A DNA stretch of 64,000 nucleotides, from positions 1 through 64,000 of the forward strand of contig NZ_QSDR01000003.1 in assembly GCF_003464085.1 (NCBI RefSeq), in the 5' to 3' direction. Both the position numbers and the translations under genes were made by a program. Below the pieces are notes generated by a model. It made no database searches. It saw only the letters and a list, made by a program, of their open reading frames with translations, and had not been told where the DNA came from. This stretch comes from Clostridium sp. AM58-1XD (GTDB lineage: Bacteria; Bacillota; Clostridia; Lachnospirales; Lachnospiraceae). Below are positions 50,779 to 60,727 of the stretch, piece after piece (position 1 is the stretch's first letter; every line of letters starts with the position of its first letter).

Positions 50779-52571
50779 ATGGCAGAAAGCAGATTAATTG
50801 GAGACTATCCGGTAGTCGGCATCAGACCGATTATCGACGCCAGACAGGGGATTCTTGACGTAAGAGGATCTCTGGAAGAGCAGACCTTGAGTATGGCCAA
50901 GGCCGCGGCTGAGCTGATCAGGAACAGCGTGCGCTATACGAACGGAGAGCCGGTAAAGGTTGTGATTGCAGACGGCAGCATCGGACGTGTGGCTGAGGCA
51001 GCTGCGTGTGCAAAGCAGTTCAAGAAAGAAGGGGTAAGTATTACCCTGTCCGTAACGCCTTGCTGGTGCTATGGATCCGAGACGATGGACATGGATCCGA
51101 CCACAATTAAGGCCGTTTGGGGACTGAACGCAACAGAACGTCCAGGCGCAGTTTATCTGGCCTCCGTTCTGGCGGCACATGCCAGGAAAGGGGTTCCTGC
51201 ATTTGGAATCTATGGGAAAGAGGTTCAGGAGAAGGACGACGAAAATATTCCGGAAGACGTACAGGAGAAAATACTGCGATTTATTAAGGGCGCAGTAGCA
51301 GCAGCGACGATGCGGGGGACCTCTTATCTCCAGATTGGAGCAACCTGTATGGGTATCTCAGGCTCCAGCATTGATCCTGATTTCTTTGAAGAATATCTGG
51401 GAATGCGGGTGGAATCTGTGGATGAAGTAGAAGTGCTGCGCAGAATCCAGCAGGGAATCTATGATAAAGAAGAATATGAAAAAGCACTTGCCTGGACGAA
51501 AGAACACTGCAGAACCGGTTTTGACAAAAACCCGGAGTACGCCCGTAAGTCCGAAGAGGAGAAGGCAAAGGACTGGGAATTCTCCGTAAAATGTGCCTGC
51601 ATTATCAAGGACCTGATGAATGGAAATTCCAGGCTTGAAAAGGGAAGAGAAGAAGAGAGCCTGGGACACAATGCTCTGGCGGCCGGTTTCCAGGGTCAGA
51701 GGCAGTGGACGGATTACTTCCCGAATACAGATTTCGCAGAGGCCATACTCAATACATCCTTTGACTGGAACGGCGCCAGAGAACCGTATATACTCGCGAC
51801 GGAAAATGATACACTGAACGGAATCAGCATGCTTTTGCTGAAGCTTCTCACCAACCGCGCTCAAATGTTTGCTGATGTAAGAACATGCTGGTCTTCGGAA
51901 TCCGTAAAAAGAGCAACTGGATATGAGCTGAAGGGAAAAGCTGGTGAAGCACAGGGCTTTATTCATCTGATCAATTCAGGCGCCTGCTGTATCGATGCCT
52001 GCGGAGAAGTCAGGGACGGCAGCGGCAGCAGCGTGATAAAGCCTTTCTGGGAGATGACAGATAAAGATATTGAGGCCTGCTTACAGGCTACAGAGTGGTG
52101 TGAGGCAGATTTGGGTTACTTCCGCGGAGGCGGTTACTCTTCCCGCTTTCTTACAAAAGCGGAGATGCCTGCCACGATGATTCGCCTGAACATTGTAAAA
52201 GGCGTGGGACCCGTGATGCAGATTGCAGAGGCTATACAGTTGAACTTCCGGATGAGGTTTCGGATCATATCTGGAAAAGGACGGACTATACATGGCCGTG
52301 TACATGGTTTGCTCCGATTGTAAATGGAAAAGGTCCGTTTAAGACGGCATATGATGTGATGAATAACTGGGGGGCCAACCACGGCGCGATCAGTTACGGT
52401 CATGTAGGCGCAGACGTCATTACGCTGTGTTCCATGCTTCGTATTCCGGTATGTATGCATAATGTACCGGAGGAGAAAATCTTCCGCCCGGCCTGCTGGA
52501 ATGCGTATGGTATGGATAAAGAAGGCCAGGATTACCGCGCCTGCGCAGCATATGGGCCGCTTTATAAGTGA
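50779..52571 (+). CDS. fucI: L-fucose isomerase family protein (single-base frameshift)
   Basis: Aldose-ketose isomerase (L-fucose to L-fuculose; also D-arabinose in some members), about 597 residues when restored, the family size. N-terminus [31 protein letters not shown] near 182. One G is missing at 52230-52231; restored the segment reads [20 protein letters not shown] and continues to YGPLYK. No fuculose kinase or aldolase follows, so the isomerase probably works on a sugar released by the upstream enzymes. Confidence 0.9.
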
Positions 52572-52683
52572 TGGTTCTCCGATTACCTGAATGATAGAAA
52601 TGACCGGTCGCGGCATGCTGTCCTGACTGGAAGATACTGTCTGTGACAGGGATAAATTCCTGTAATATAAATTTTTTGATATT

Positions 52684-52811
52684 AAAAAGAGGCTGTTGCA
52701 AAATGTCGAATTAGCTATGCCACTGATACCAGATTCCGTTCCAGGCAGTGGCCAAGTCACTCCATCTGGTATCAGTGGCAATGCTTTATTCCTTTTTACA
52801 ACATCCTCTTT
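52684..52811. repeat. 128-bp palindromic element, copy 2
   Basis: Same length and architecture as 36806-36933. Middle stem CCACTGATACCAGA (52720-52733) with TCTGGTATCAGTGG (52765-52778); outer arms GAGGCTGTTGCAAAA and TTTTACAACATCCTC with two mismatches; the 36-base core 52738-52773 is identical to copy 1. It lies between the convergent fucI and GerMN lipoprotein genes and ends in a T run. Confidence 0.85.
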
Positions 52812-52834
52812 ATAAATTTGCTTATCTAGTCTTC

Positions 52835-53446
52835 TTATTTAATCTTCTTATAGCTGTCGATATAGGAAACTTCATCGATATCTTCATCCATAACCTGAAT
52901 CTTTAACGTATCGATATTGAAATTTTCTGTAAAGGTGTTGCCGACAGAAGCGATCACCAGATCCCTGTTTTCTTCCGGAAGCTGGGAAATGTTTAATACA
53001 GCCAGTTCAATGCTTGGCGTATCGGCAAACATATCGCCGCTTTCTGTTTCAGTGTTCTCTGCTTCGCTGCTCTCAGCCTCAGCGCTTTCTGAATCGGCTT
53101 CAGCCTCGGCTGTTTCTCCCGTCTCTCCTGGTATGTTGAATCCCAAAACAAGGGTATCATCAGGAAGAACGCCGTATTCGATCAGTTTCGCAAGGACTGA
53201 CTGAGCGTCTAACGTCTCTACTCCGTCCATTTCCTGTGTAAGGCCTGTCTTATCTTCGTTTATAGTATAAACGGAAATTGCGGATAATGCAGGGGCATTT
53301 GGATCAGGAACCTTGTCCTCTACTCCTCCGGGCGCTTCTGTTTCGAATGTTTCAGCAGTCTCTGCCTGCTTTTCCGGTGTAGGTGTACAAGCGGCCAGAG
53401 ATAATACCGTCATGGCGCTTAATAAACACATAGCAAATTTTTTCAT
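52835..53446 (-). CDS. GerMN-like lipoprotein
   Basis: 203 residues from ATG 53446. Lipobox SLAAC (Cys20), a short Glu/Thr-rich linker, and a domain (ISVYTINEDKTGLTQEMDGVETLD) resembling GerMN sporulation/germination domains. A 35-residue Glu/Ser/Ala-rich insert lies near the middle. It follows the MarR gene by 17 bases, with AGGAGG upstream, so the two are co-transcribed. Function unproven. Confidence 0.75.
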   Translation of the reverse strand: MKKFAMCLLSAMTVLSLAACTPTPEKQAETAETFETEAPGGVEDKVPDPNAPALSAISVYTINEDKTGLTQEMDGVETLDAQSVLAKLIEYGVLPDDTLVLGFNIPGETGETAEAEADSESAEAESSEAENTETESGDMFADTPSIELAVLNISQLPEENRDLVIASVGNTFTENFNIDTLKIQVMDEDIDEVSYIDSYKKIK

Positions 53447-53463
53447 AATTGTAAATAGCCTCC

Positions 53464-53910
53464 TTATTCGTTTTCCTGAAAACTTCTGAACCAATAATTC
53501 AAATGTTTCAGGGCCTTCACCAAAGCTTCCATTTCGTCAGGATTCAAGGTACTCCGGACACTGTCAATCATTTCCCGGTGAAAACGTGCATGGTGTTCAT
53601 ATGCTCTGCGGCCTTTTTCTGAAAGAGAAATATACACAACACGGCGGTCTTCCTGTCCGCGGTTGCGCACTACATATCCCTTTTTGACAAGGCTGTTCAT
53701 GGCAATTGTAAGGGTTCCTACAGTGACAGATAATTCTCTGGCAATGGTGGACATATTTTTCGGTTCATCCATTCCGATTGCATGAATTACGTGCATGTCA
53801 TTGTTGGTAATATCCCTGAATTCAGGGGTAATGATTGCCTTCTGTTCCAGATCCATAATATCACGGAACAGGCTTACCAATACTTCATTTAACGTTTCGT
53901 ACGTATCCAC
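53464..53910 (-). CDS. fabT: FabT-like MarR family repressor
   Basis: 148-residue winged-helix MarR protein with MSTIARELSVTVGTLTIAMNSL as recognition region and GQEDRRVVYISLSEKG as wing. Its layout, including LNEVLVSLFRDIMDLEQ, EMHVIH-like and FHREMIDSV segments, closely resembles streptococcal FabT, repressor of fatty-acid synthesis using acyl-ACP as corepressor. GTG start. In streptococci fabT is beside fabH; here the matching operator is at 6293-6309. No FabT palindrome is seen before this gene itself. Confidence 0.78.
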   Translation of the reverse strand: MDTYETLNEVLVSLFRDIMDLEQKAIITPEFRDITNNDMHVIHAIGMDEPKNMSTIARELSVTVGTLTIAMNSLVKKGYVVRNRGQEDRRVVYISLSEKGRRAYEHHARFHREMIDSVRSTLNPDEMEALVKALKHLNYWFRSFQENE

Positions 53911-54107
53911 TTGATTACCTTTCGCTCCTCAACTATAAAAGCTTCTTACTGATTATACATGATTTTCCCGGACAGCACAACCTCCTAAATCCTTAGAAAA
54001 TTCTTACATTCCACATAAAATTTCTGTCGAAAAATTAAAAAAAGTCATGGGCGCGGCCGGCAGGGAACCTTTTGCGGTGAATGAATAATCAGGATTCTCC
54101 TTTGTTT

Positions 54108-54626
54108 TTATGAAGTAAGAAGAATACTCGCAATAACGCCTGCAGCTGTTGCAGCAAGAGCGCCAGCAAGTGTATAGCGCGTTTTCGTGATTTTAACCGT
54201 GCCGAAATAGATACTGATGCAGTAGAATACAGTTTCCGTACAGCTCATCAGAACAGAGGCCATCATGCCGACGGAAGAGTCGGTTCCATATTCCTTGAAA
54301 ATGTCTAAAACCAGGCCGATTGCAGCTGAATTGGAAATCAGGCGGACGATCAGCACCGGAACGAGAGGAGATGGGAGATGGAGAACAGATGCCGGCGTTT
54401 TCAGAAGACCGCTTAAAAAATCCAGAAATCCAGAAGCGCGGAGTACGCCGGTCGCCGTCATCAGGCCAATAAGCGTGGGCAGGATTTTAACAACTGTCTT
54501 CAGGCCATCGCGCGCACCCTTCAGGAAATCATCAAATACAGGACGTTTTGAAAGAATACCAAAGCCGGTAATGTAGAATATAATGAGAGGGACGAGGCAG
54601 TTGGAGAGAAAAATAATAAGAGCCAC
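54108..54626 (-). CDS. spmB: Spore maturation protein B
   Basis: 172 residues, membrane protein of the same Gate family as SpmA, with RPVFDDFLKGARDGLKTVV, ATGVLRASGFLDFL, SNSAAIGLVLDIFKEYGTDSSVG and SCTETVFYCISIYFG. GTG start. The ACGGAGG ribosome site lies in the 3' arm of a terminator-like hairpin (54631-54680). Confidence 0.92.
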   Translation of the reverse strand: MALIIFLSNCLVPLIIFYITGFGILSKRPVFDDFLKGARDGLKTVVKILPTLIGLMTATGVLRASGFLDFLSGLLKTPASVLHLPSPLVPVLIVRLISNSAAIGLVLDIFKEYGTDSSVGMMASVLMSCTETVFYCISIYFGTVKITKTRYTLAGALAATAAGVIASILLTS

Positions 54627-54630
54627 AAAA

Positions 54631-54680
54631 AACCTCCGTCAGAATCGATTAATAAAATCATATTCATTCTGCCGGAGGTT
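54631..54680 (-). terminator. Terminator/attenuator hairpin overlapping the spmB ribosome site
   Basis: On the minus strand AACCTCCGGCAGAAT (54680-54666) pairs with ATTCTGACGGAGGTT (54645-54631) and is followed by TTTTTTG, after which GTG of spmB begins. It terminates the DUF885 transcript and also hides the spmB Shine-Dalgarno. Confidence 0.82.
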
Positions 54681-54709
54681 CATTCACATCCCGTCGATTT
54701 CTTTTATAC

Positions 54710-56549
54710 CTAACCGGAGAAATTGGCCCGGTTCAGCCAGCTGTTAAAGTAGGTACGTATAACAGTAAACGGTGCAGGCCCATATCCAGGATAAAGGTAT
54801 GGAAATCTTTTGCGTTAAACCGGGTACCCAGGAGCGCTTCCGCATCCCGCCTCATATTGGCAATCTCCAGATAGCCACATAGTATTCCAGATAATTAGCA
54901 GGATTTTCGATCATGGTCTGGTAAATCTCATTTACGGTATCATCGGATACGATAGTATAGTGCTGTCTGAGAAAATCAGCAACCTGTTCTTTCTGCCATC
55001 CGTAATAATTGATCTGAAGATCCAGGTAAGCATGCAGCCCCAGCAGAATGGAACGATTGTGCACTAATACCTTCTGCAGGCTCTGATCCAGCCCGTTGTC
55101 AAACAGATAGGACTGAAACTCTACATATGTCGCCCATCCTTCCGTATAAGAACCAAAGGACAGGAGATGGCGCAGGCGTGAGGTGTTTTTATTTATAAAG
55201 TATACGGTCTGATACAGATGACCGGGATATCCTTCGTGAGCCAGAGTCGGATAAAGCGGTTCGTCCTGAAAGCGTTCGTTGCGGTTAATGTAAATAACAT
55301 TATCCTGATAACGGTCAAGAGGCGGAACGAGGTAAAAAGCCGGGCTGAGTGAGAGTTCCAGAGCTTTAGGAATATCTTTTATTGTATAGCTGCATTCCGG
55401 AAGCTCTGGGAAGTCGGCTTTAATCTGAGACTGGAGTTCGGCTACAATCTCGGATGGGTCTGCTGACCGGAACGAATAATCATAGACCTTGGAAACTATC
55501 TCTGGATCGGCTTTTATTATAGAAGCAATCGCCGCCGTATCACGGTCCAGCTGTACTTCAATTGCGTCCTTCAGCTCATCGATGGTCTGATAAGACATGC
55601 CAGTTACGGCGTGGACAAGATAATCATAATATACTTTGCCTTCCGGGTATCCGCACATGCCCTGCTCATTGGTTCCAGTGCCTTTCAGTGAGTTCAGAGT
55701 ATCAATCAGTCCCTGATAAGCCGGAACAAAATGTTCTGCCAGAATCTTGACGTGTTCTGCTTTGTAGGCTGCCTTCTCCTCATCGGTCAGGCCTTCTACG
55801 GCGTTCAGACGTTCGTCAAAGGTCTGAGTAAGAAAATTGTCCTCAGGAACAATCAGATACGTTTCACAGGAGGTAATAATGTTATCTGCGGAAGTATCGC
55901 TGATAAAAAGCCCCGCTTCGGATTTCGCTTTTTCGAACTCTCCGATCTGGTTGTAATAACTGTCAATTTGCGAAAGAAGGGCGAGATAATCATCGATATC
56001 CTTTCTGTTATAAAACGTGTATTCAGAAAGGAGAATGGGGAGCTGCGCCTGAACACCGATAGTCGGAGCCAGAGGCTGGTCATATAATTCCAGTCCGTCG
56101 CTTAATATGGAGGTATCAATATAGTCTTTCAGCACCCGGCATGTCAGCTGCTGGTCCGAATTCAGCTGTTTCAGCGGAAAGGATTCCAGCTGCCTGAGAA
56201 TCTGCTTTGTGTCTTCCATTTCGGCCTTCATCTCATCCAGAGAAACGGGTCCATATGAAACGGCAGCTTCCGTAATTCCTGCGGCGGCAGGGTCCGCCAG
56301 CATATAGTGCAGATTTAATGTGGATTTGGACAGTTCGGTGCGAAACAGGTCATCCGCAAAAGCGTCGAATTCAGCCTGTATTTGTTCTGAAGACGCTTTG
56401 TATTCTTCATATTCCTGAGAAGATGGTACGGAAGACGATTCTCCCGGCTGAGGCCGTTTTGCAACACAGCCTGTAAGAAAAAGTGATGTAATTAAAAATA
56501 CAGCGGCTATCTGGCGGTAAAAAAGCAGATTTCGGTACTTCTGTTTCAT
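54710..56549 (-). CDS. DUF885 family lipoprotein, putative metallopeptidase (two frameshifts)
   Basis: About 613 residues when restored. Lipobox FLTGC (Cys28), helical fold, and the zinc-type motif AHEGYPGHLYQT near 440. As sequenced, the frame stops at 54852. One base missing at 54875-54876 (restored YYVGYLEIANMRRDAEALLG) and one at 54777-54778 (restored LDMGPAPFTVIRTYFNSWL) extend it to TAG at 54710-54712. ATG 56549 has GGAGGAG eight bases upstream. Probably an extracytoplasmic peptidase of unknown substrate. Confidence 0.83.
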
Positions 56550-56683
56550 GGCAGTCTCCTCCGATTCCTGAAAACACAATAGATTGCGAAATAATCCGCA
56601 GTGAGTTCCCTAATTATAAATTATATTAAGAAGGAATACAACTCATTCCATTTAATATAGGAAAAGTTGCAGGAGTTGTGTAC

Positions 56684-56712
56684 TTGACAGACAATCGGGA
56701 AACGATTAAACT
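56684..56712 (+). promoter_or_regulatory. Promoter of metG
   Basis: TTGACA (56684-56689), a 17-bp spacer and TAAACT (56707-56712). The short leader has no T-box features. Confidence 0.65.
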
Positions 56713-56778
56713 ATATGCAATGTAAAATACAGGAAATCCCTGTAAATGTAAGGAAAAAGACGGCAAGGAGGACAGAAG

Positions 56779-58745
56779 ATGTGCCAGAATTGTAAAAAAC
56801 CGTATTATATTACGACAGCAATCGCTTATACATCAGGAAAGCCGCATATCGGCAACACATATGAGGCGGTATTGGCTGACAGTATTGCCCGCTATAAGAG
56901 AGAACAGGGCTATGACGTGTTCTTCCAGACAGGAACGGATGAGCATGGACAGAAAATTGAGCTCAAGGCAGAAGAGGCAGAAGTTACTCCAAAGGAGTTT
57001 GTAGACAGGGTATCAGGTGAGATTAAGAATATATGGGATCTGATGAACACTTCTTATGACAAATTTATCCGTACCACGGACGAGGATCACGAGAAGCAGG
57101 TTCAGAAGATATTTAAAAAGCTGTACGATCAGGGCGATATCTATAAGGGATATTATGAAGGCCTGTATTGTACGCCGTGTGAGTCCTTCTTTACGGAGTC
57201 CCAGCTTGTGGATGGAAAATGTCCGGACTGCGGGCGTGAGGTACAGCCGGCGAAAGAGGAGCTTACTTCTTCAAGATGAGCAAGTACGCCGACAGGCTGA
57301 TTGCCCATATCAATGAACATCCTGAATTTATTCAGCCGGTAGCGCGCAAGAATGAAATGATGAACAACTTTCTTCTGCCGGGACTCCAGGATCTCTGTGT
57401 TTCCAGAACGTCCTTTAAATGGGGCATTCCTGTAAGCTTTGATCCGAGGCACGTCACATATGTCTGGCTGGACGCGCTTACCAACTATATTACGGGAATT
57501 GGTTACGACTGTGATGGCAGCAGCACGGAGCAGTTTGAAAAATTATGGCCTGCAGACCTTCATTTGATTGGAAAGGACATTATCCGCTTCCATACGATTT
57601 ACTGGCCGATTTTCCTCATGGCCCTGAATCTTCCCCTTCCTAAGCAGGTGTTCGGCCACCCATGGCTGCTGCAGGGCGACGGCAAGATGAGCAAATCTAA
57701 GGGAAATGTGCTGTATGCCGATACTTTGACAGACTTTTTCGGCGTAGATGCCGTGCGCTACTTTGTGCTCCATGAGATGCCGTTTGACAATGACGGAGTC
57801 ATCTCCTGGGAGCTGATGGTAGAGCGTATGAATTCCGACCTGGCCAACATACTGGGCAATCTTGTAAACCGTACGATTTCCATGAGCAATAAATACTTCG
57901 AAGGTATTGTAACGGATGCGAAGGCAGCAGAGCCGGTGGATGAGGATTTGAAGGAAACGGTTCTCTCTGCGGTTAAGAAGGCAGACGAGAAGATGGATAA
58001 ACTCCGCGTAGCAGATGCAATCACGGAAATCTTTAATATCTTCAGAAGAAGCAACAAATACATCGATGAGACGACGCCATGGACGCTTGCAAAGGAGGAA
58101 GCAAAGAAAGACCGCCTTGCAACAGTGCTTTACAATCTGACGGAAGCGATTACAATCGGCGCTTCTCTTCTCGCATCCTTTATGCCAGAAACATCAGAAA
58201 AGATTTTAGCACAGCTGAACACTTCCAAACGGGAGCTGAAAGACATGGGATCATTCGGCCTCTATCCTTCCGGCAATCAGGTCGTGGAAAAACCGGAAAT
58301 ACTCTTTGCACGTATGGATATCAAGGAGGTTCTGGAAAAGGTAGAAGCTATGAATAAGGCGGCTGCAGCAGATCAGACGCCGGCAGAGGAAGAGGGCGGC
58401 ATCGATTTGGAAGCAAAGCCGGAGATCACGTATGATGATTTTGCAAAGCTTCAGTTCCAGGTGGGCGAAATCCTTGCGTGCGAGGAAGTTCCGAAATCCA
58501 AAAAGCTGCTCTGCTCAAAAGTGAAGGTAGGGAGCCAGGTCAGACAGATTGTCAGTGGTATTAAGGCTCATTATACACCGGAGCAGATGGTCGGAAAGAA
58601 GGTAATGGTTGTTACGAACCTCAAACCGGCCAAACTGGCAGGTATTATGTCAGAGGGAATGCTTCTCTGTGCAGAGGATGCAGAGGGAAATCTTGCGCTT
58701 ATGACACCGGACAAGGATATGCCATCAGGAGCGGAGATCTGCTAA
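56779..58745 (+). CDS. metG: Methionyl-tRNA synthetase (single-base frameshift)
   Basis: Charges tRNA-Met. About 655 residues restored: HIGH-type motif PHIGNTYE near 25, four-Cys zinc knuckle (CTPCESFF, CPDCGRE), KMSKSKGN near 300, and a C-terminal EMAP-like tRNA-binding domain (FAKLQFQVGEILACEEVP). One G is missing near 57259-57261, causing a stop at residue 166; restored AKEEAYFFKMSKYADRL. An essential gene, so the break is very probably an error. AAGGAGG before ATG. Confidence 0.94.
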
Positions 58746-58779
58746 GAAAATTAATATGAGAAAATATGATTTGAAACCT

Positions 58780-58811
58780 GAAAAGGCCAGTCTGTGACTG
58801 GTCTTTTTTTT
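58780..58811 (+). terminator. Terminator of metG
   Basis: AAGGCCAGTC pairs with GACTGGTCTT across a three-base loop, followed by a run of eight T. Confidence 0.9.
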
Positions 58812-58906
58812 GTGGAATGTCTCTTTTGGTACATTAGCAGGAATTGTTTGTATGATAAAATAAAAACAAGGTTTTGGATAAGAAATTAAAAAAAGGAGGG
58901 GAAGAT

Positions 58907-59404
58907 GTGAAGGTATTTCATAAGGTCATTGACACATGTCTGAATATTTTGGCTACGATAGCAGGGCTGGCATTGGGATTTCTGCTGATTGCGATCTGTT
59001 ACTCGACCTTTTCCAGGGTCGCATTTCACAATCCGATGTCCAATCTGATTGAATATTCAGCGTACAGCCTCATCTATATCACGTTTTTAGGGGCGCCGTG
59101 GATACTGAAACAGAGGGGGCATATTACGGTCGATCTGATTTTGGAGATGATGAGCAAAAAAAAGAAATATCTGATGAACATGATGACAGACATAGCCGGG
59201 AGTCTGATCTGCTCGGTTGTCTTCTGGGAAGGTGCAGTGGTGGTCTGGTCCAACATCCGGGAAAACATTAAGGTGATGGACTCTATGGGGACTCCCCAGT
59301 TCCTGCTGATTATTGTGATACCTATCGGGAGCTTTTTTATGGTTATCCAATTTCTGCGGAATGCGGCCGAGGATTACCAGCTGTGGAAGGCAGGTGAAAA
59401 CTAG
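58907..59404 (+). CDS. TRAP transporter small permease (DctQ)
   Basis: 165 residues, four membrane segments. IEYSAYSLIYITFLGAPWILKQRGHITVD is typical of DctQ. GTG 58907 is chosen because AAAGGAGGGG lies six bases upstream; the frame opens at TTG 58874 without one. TRAP systems import organic acids by Na+ symport. Confidence 0.88.
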   Translation: MKVFHKVIDTCLNILATIAGLALGFLLIAICYSTFSRVAFHNPMSNLIEYSAYSLIYITFLGAPWILKQRGHITVDLILEMMSKKKKYLMNMMTDIAGSLICSVVFWEGAVVVWSNIRENIKVMDSMGTPQFLLIIVIPIGSFFMVIQFLRNAAEDYQLWKAGEN

Positions 59405-60712
59405 ATGGATTGGTATGTTGTATTATTGCTTGTATTTGTCGGACTGATTCTCATCATGTTTACGGGACTGCCCATTGCGTTCAGTTTTATTGCAGTGGCT
59501 ACGGCCGTCATCTATGCACTGATGGGAGAATTTGGACTCAGGCAGCTGATTCTGGGAATGTATGATCAGGTGTGCCAGTTCAGCCTGACTCCTATTCCAT
59601 TCTTCATGATTATGGGGGAGGTGTTCTACCAGTCAGGACTGGTGTCCAGAACCCTGGATACTCTTTCCAAATTTGTAAAAAAGATACCGGGCAGACTTTC
59701 TGTCATAACACTGATTGGCGGCGGAATTTTCGCGGCCCTAAGCGGCTCTGTAGTAGCCAACACAGCCATGTTCGGCTCTCTGATGCTGCCGGAAATGACA
59801 AGACGGGGATACAATAAATCTCTGACAGCCGGCTCTATCATGGCTTCGGGAGCGCTGGCAATGGTAATACCGCCCAGTTCCCTGGCCGTACTTCTGGGAA
59901 GTATTGCGGGAATCTCTGTGGGCCAGATTCTGATTGGGGCGATCCTGCCCGGCATCCTTTTGATGCTTTTATACATATTCTACGTGATCGGCGGATGTAT
60001 GTCCAAGCCGGATCTGGCGCCCCCTTATGATTCTGAGGAGACTAGCGCCAGTGAAAAATGGCGGGCGATGCTTCAGGATATTCTTCCTCTGGCATTTATC
60101 TTTTTGATGGTAATGGGATTGATCTTCCTGGGGGTTGCAACACCTACGGAGGCTGCGGCCCTGGGCGCTCTGGGATCGTATATTCTGACTGTTTTCTATA
60201 AGAAATTCAGCTGGAAAATGGTGCTGTCTACACTGGTCAGTTCTCTGAAGGTTACGGCAATGATTCTGATGATCATTGCGGGATCCGCCGGATTCAGCCA
60301 GATCCTGGCCCTGACCGGAGCCAGCAGAGAAGCGGTGATTGCAGTACTTCAAATATCGGATTCTAAAATCGTTATTCTGGTAATTATGCTGGCTGTTATT
60401 ATTCTCCTTGGATTCTTTATGGAGCAGACGGCAATCATGATGATCACACTTCCGATATTTATGCCGATTGTAACGGCGCTGGAGATCAACACTGTCTGGT
60501 TTGCAGTGCTGTATCTGATCTGTCTGCAGATCGGCCAGCTGACGCCGCCGGTAGGCCTGGCCCTGTTTACCATGAAGGGCGTATCCCCGCCGGAAGTTAC
60601 GATGAAAGATATTTATAAAGGAGCCGTACCGTTTTTAATTCTGGATATTGCAGCATTGGTCATTATCATGGCAGTACCGGCGATTGTCACCTGGCTGCCT
60701 GGATTGGGATGA
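59405..60712 (+). CDS. TRAP transporter large permease (DctM)
   Basis: 435 residues, about 12 membrane segments. FTGLPIAFSFIAVATAV near 20, GGIFAALSGSVVANTAMFG near 103, ASGALAMVIPPSSLAVLLG near 146, GQLTPPVGLALFTMKGV near 378. Starts immediately after the dctQ stop. Confidence 0.93.
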   Translation: MDWYVVLLLVFVGLILIMFTGLPIAFSFIAVATAVIYALMGEFGLRQLILGMYDQVCQFSLTPIPFFMIMGEVFYQSGLVSRTLDTLSKFVKKIPGRLSVITLIGGGIFAALSGSVVANTAMFGSLMLPEMTRRGYNKSLTAGSIMASGALAMVIPPSSLAVLLGSIAGISVGQILIGAILPGILLMLLYIFYVIGGCMSKPDLAPPYDSEETSASEKWRAMLQDILPLAFIFLMVMGLIFLGVATPTEAAALGALGSYILTVFYKKFSWKMVLSTLVSSLKVTAMILMIIAGSAGFSQILALTGASREAVIAVLQISDSKIVILVIMLAVIILLGFFMEQTAIMMITLPIFMPIVTALEINTVWFAVLYLICLQIGQLTPPVGLALFTMKGVSPPEVTMKDIYKGAVPFLILDIAALVIIMAVPAIVTWLPGLG

Positions 60713-60727
60713 GAGGGAGGAATATCT

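Noticed and set aside
36806..52811. 128-bp repeats as insertion-sequence ends flanking a composite transposon
   Set aside because: Each copy is a complete internal palindrome with its own core. No transposase lies between or beside them and no target-site duplication is visible.
56580..56778. T-box riboswitch or S-box before metG
   Set aside because: The leader after the proposed promoter is about 60 bases with no T-box sequence, specifier stem or terminator.
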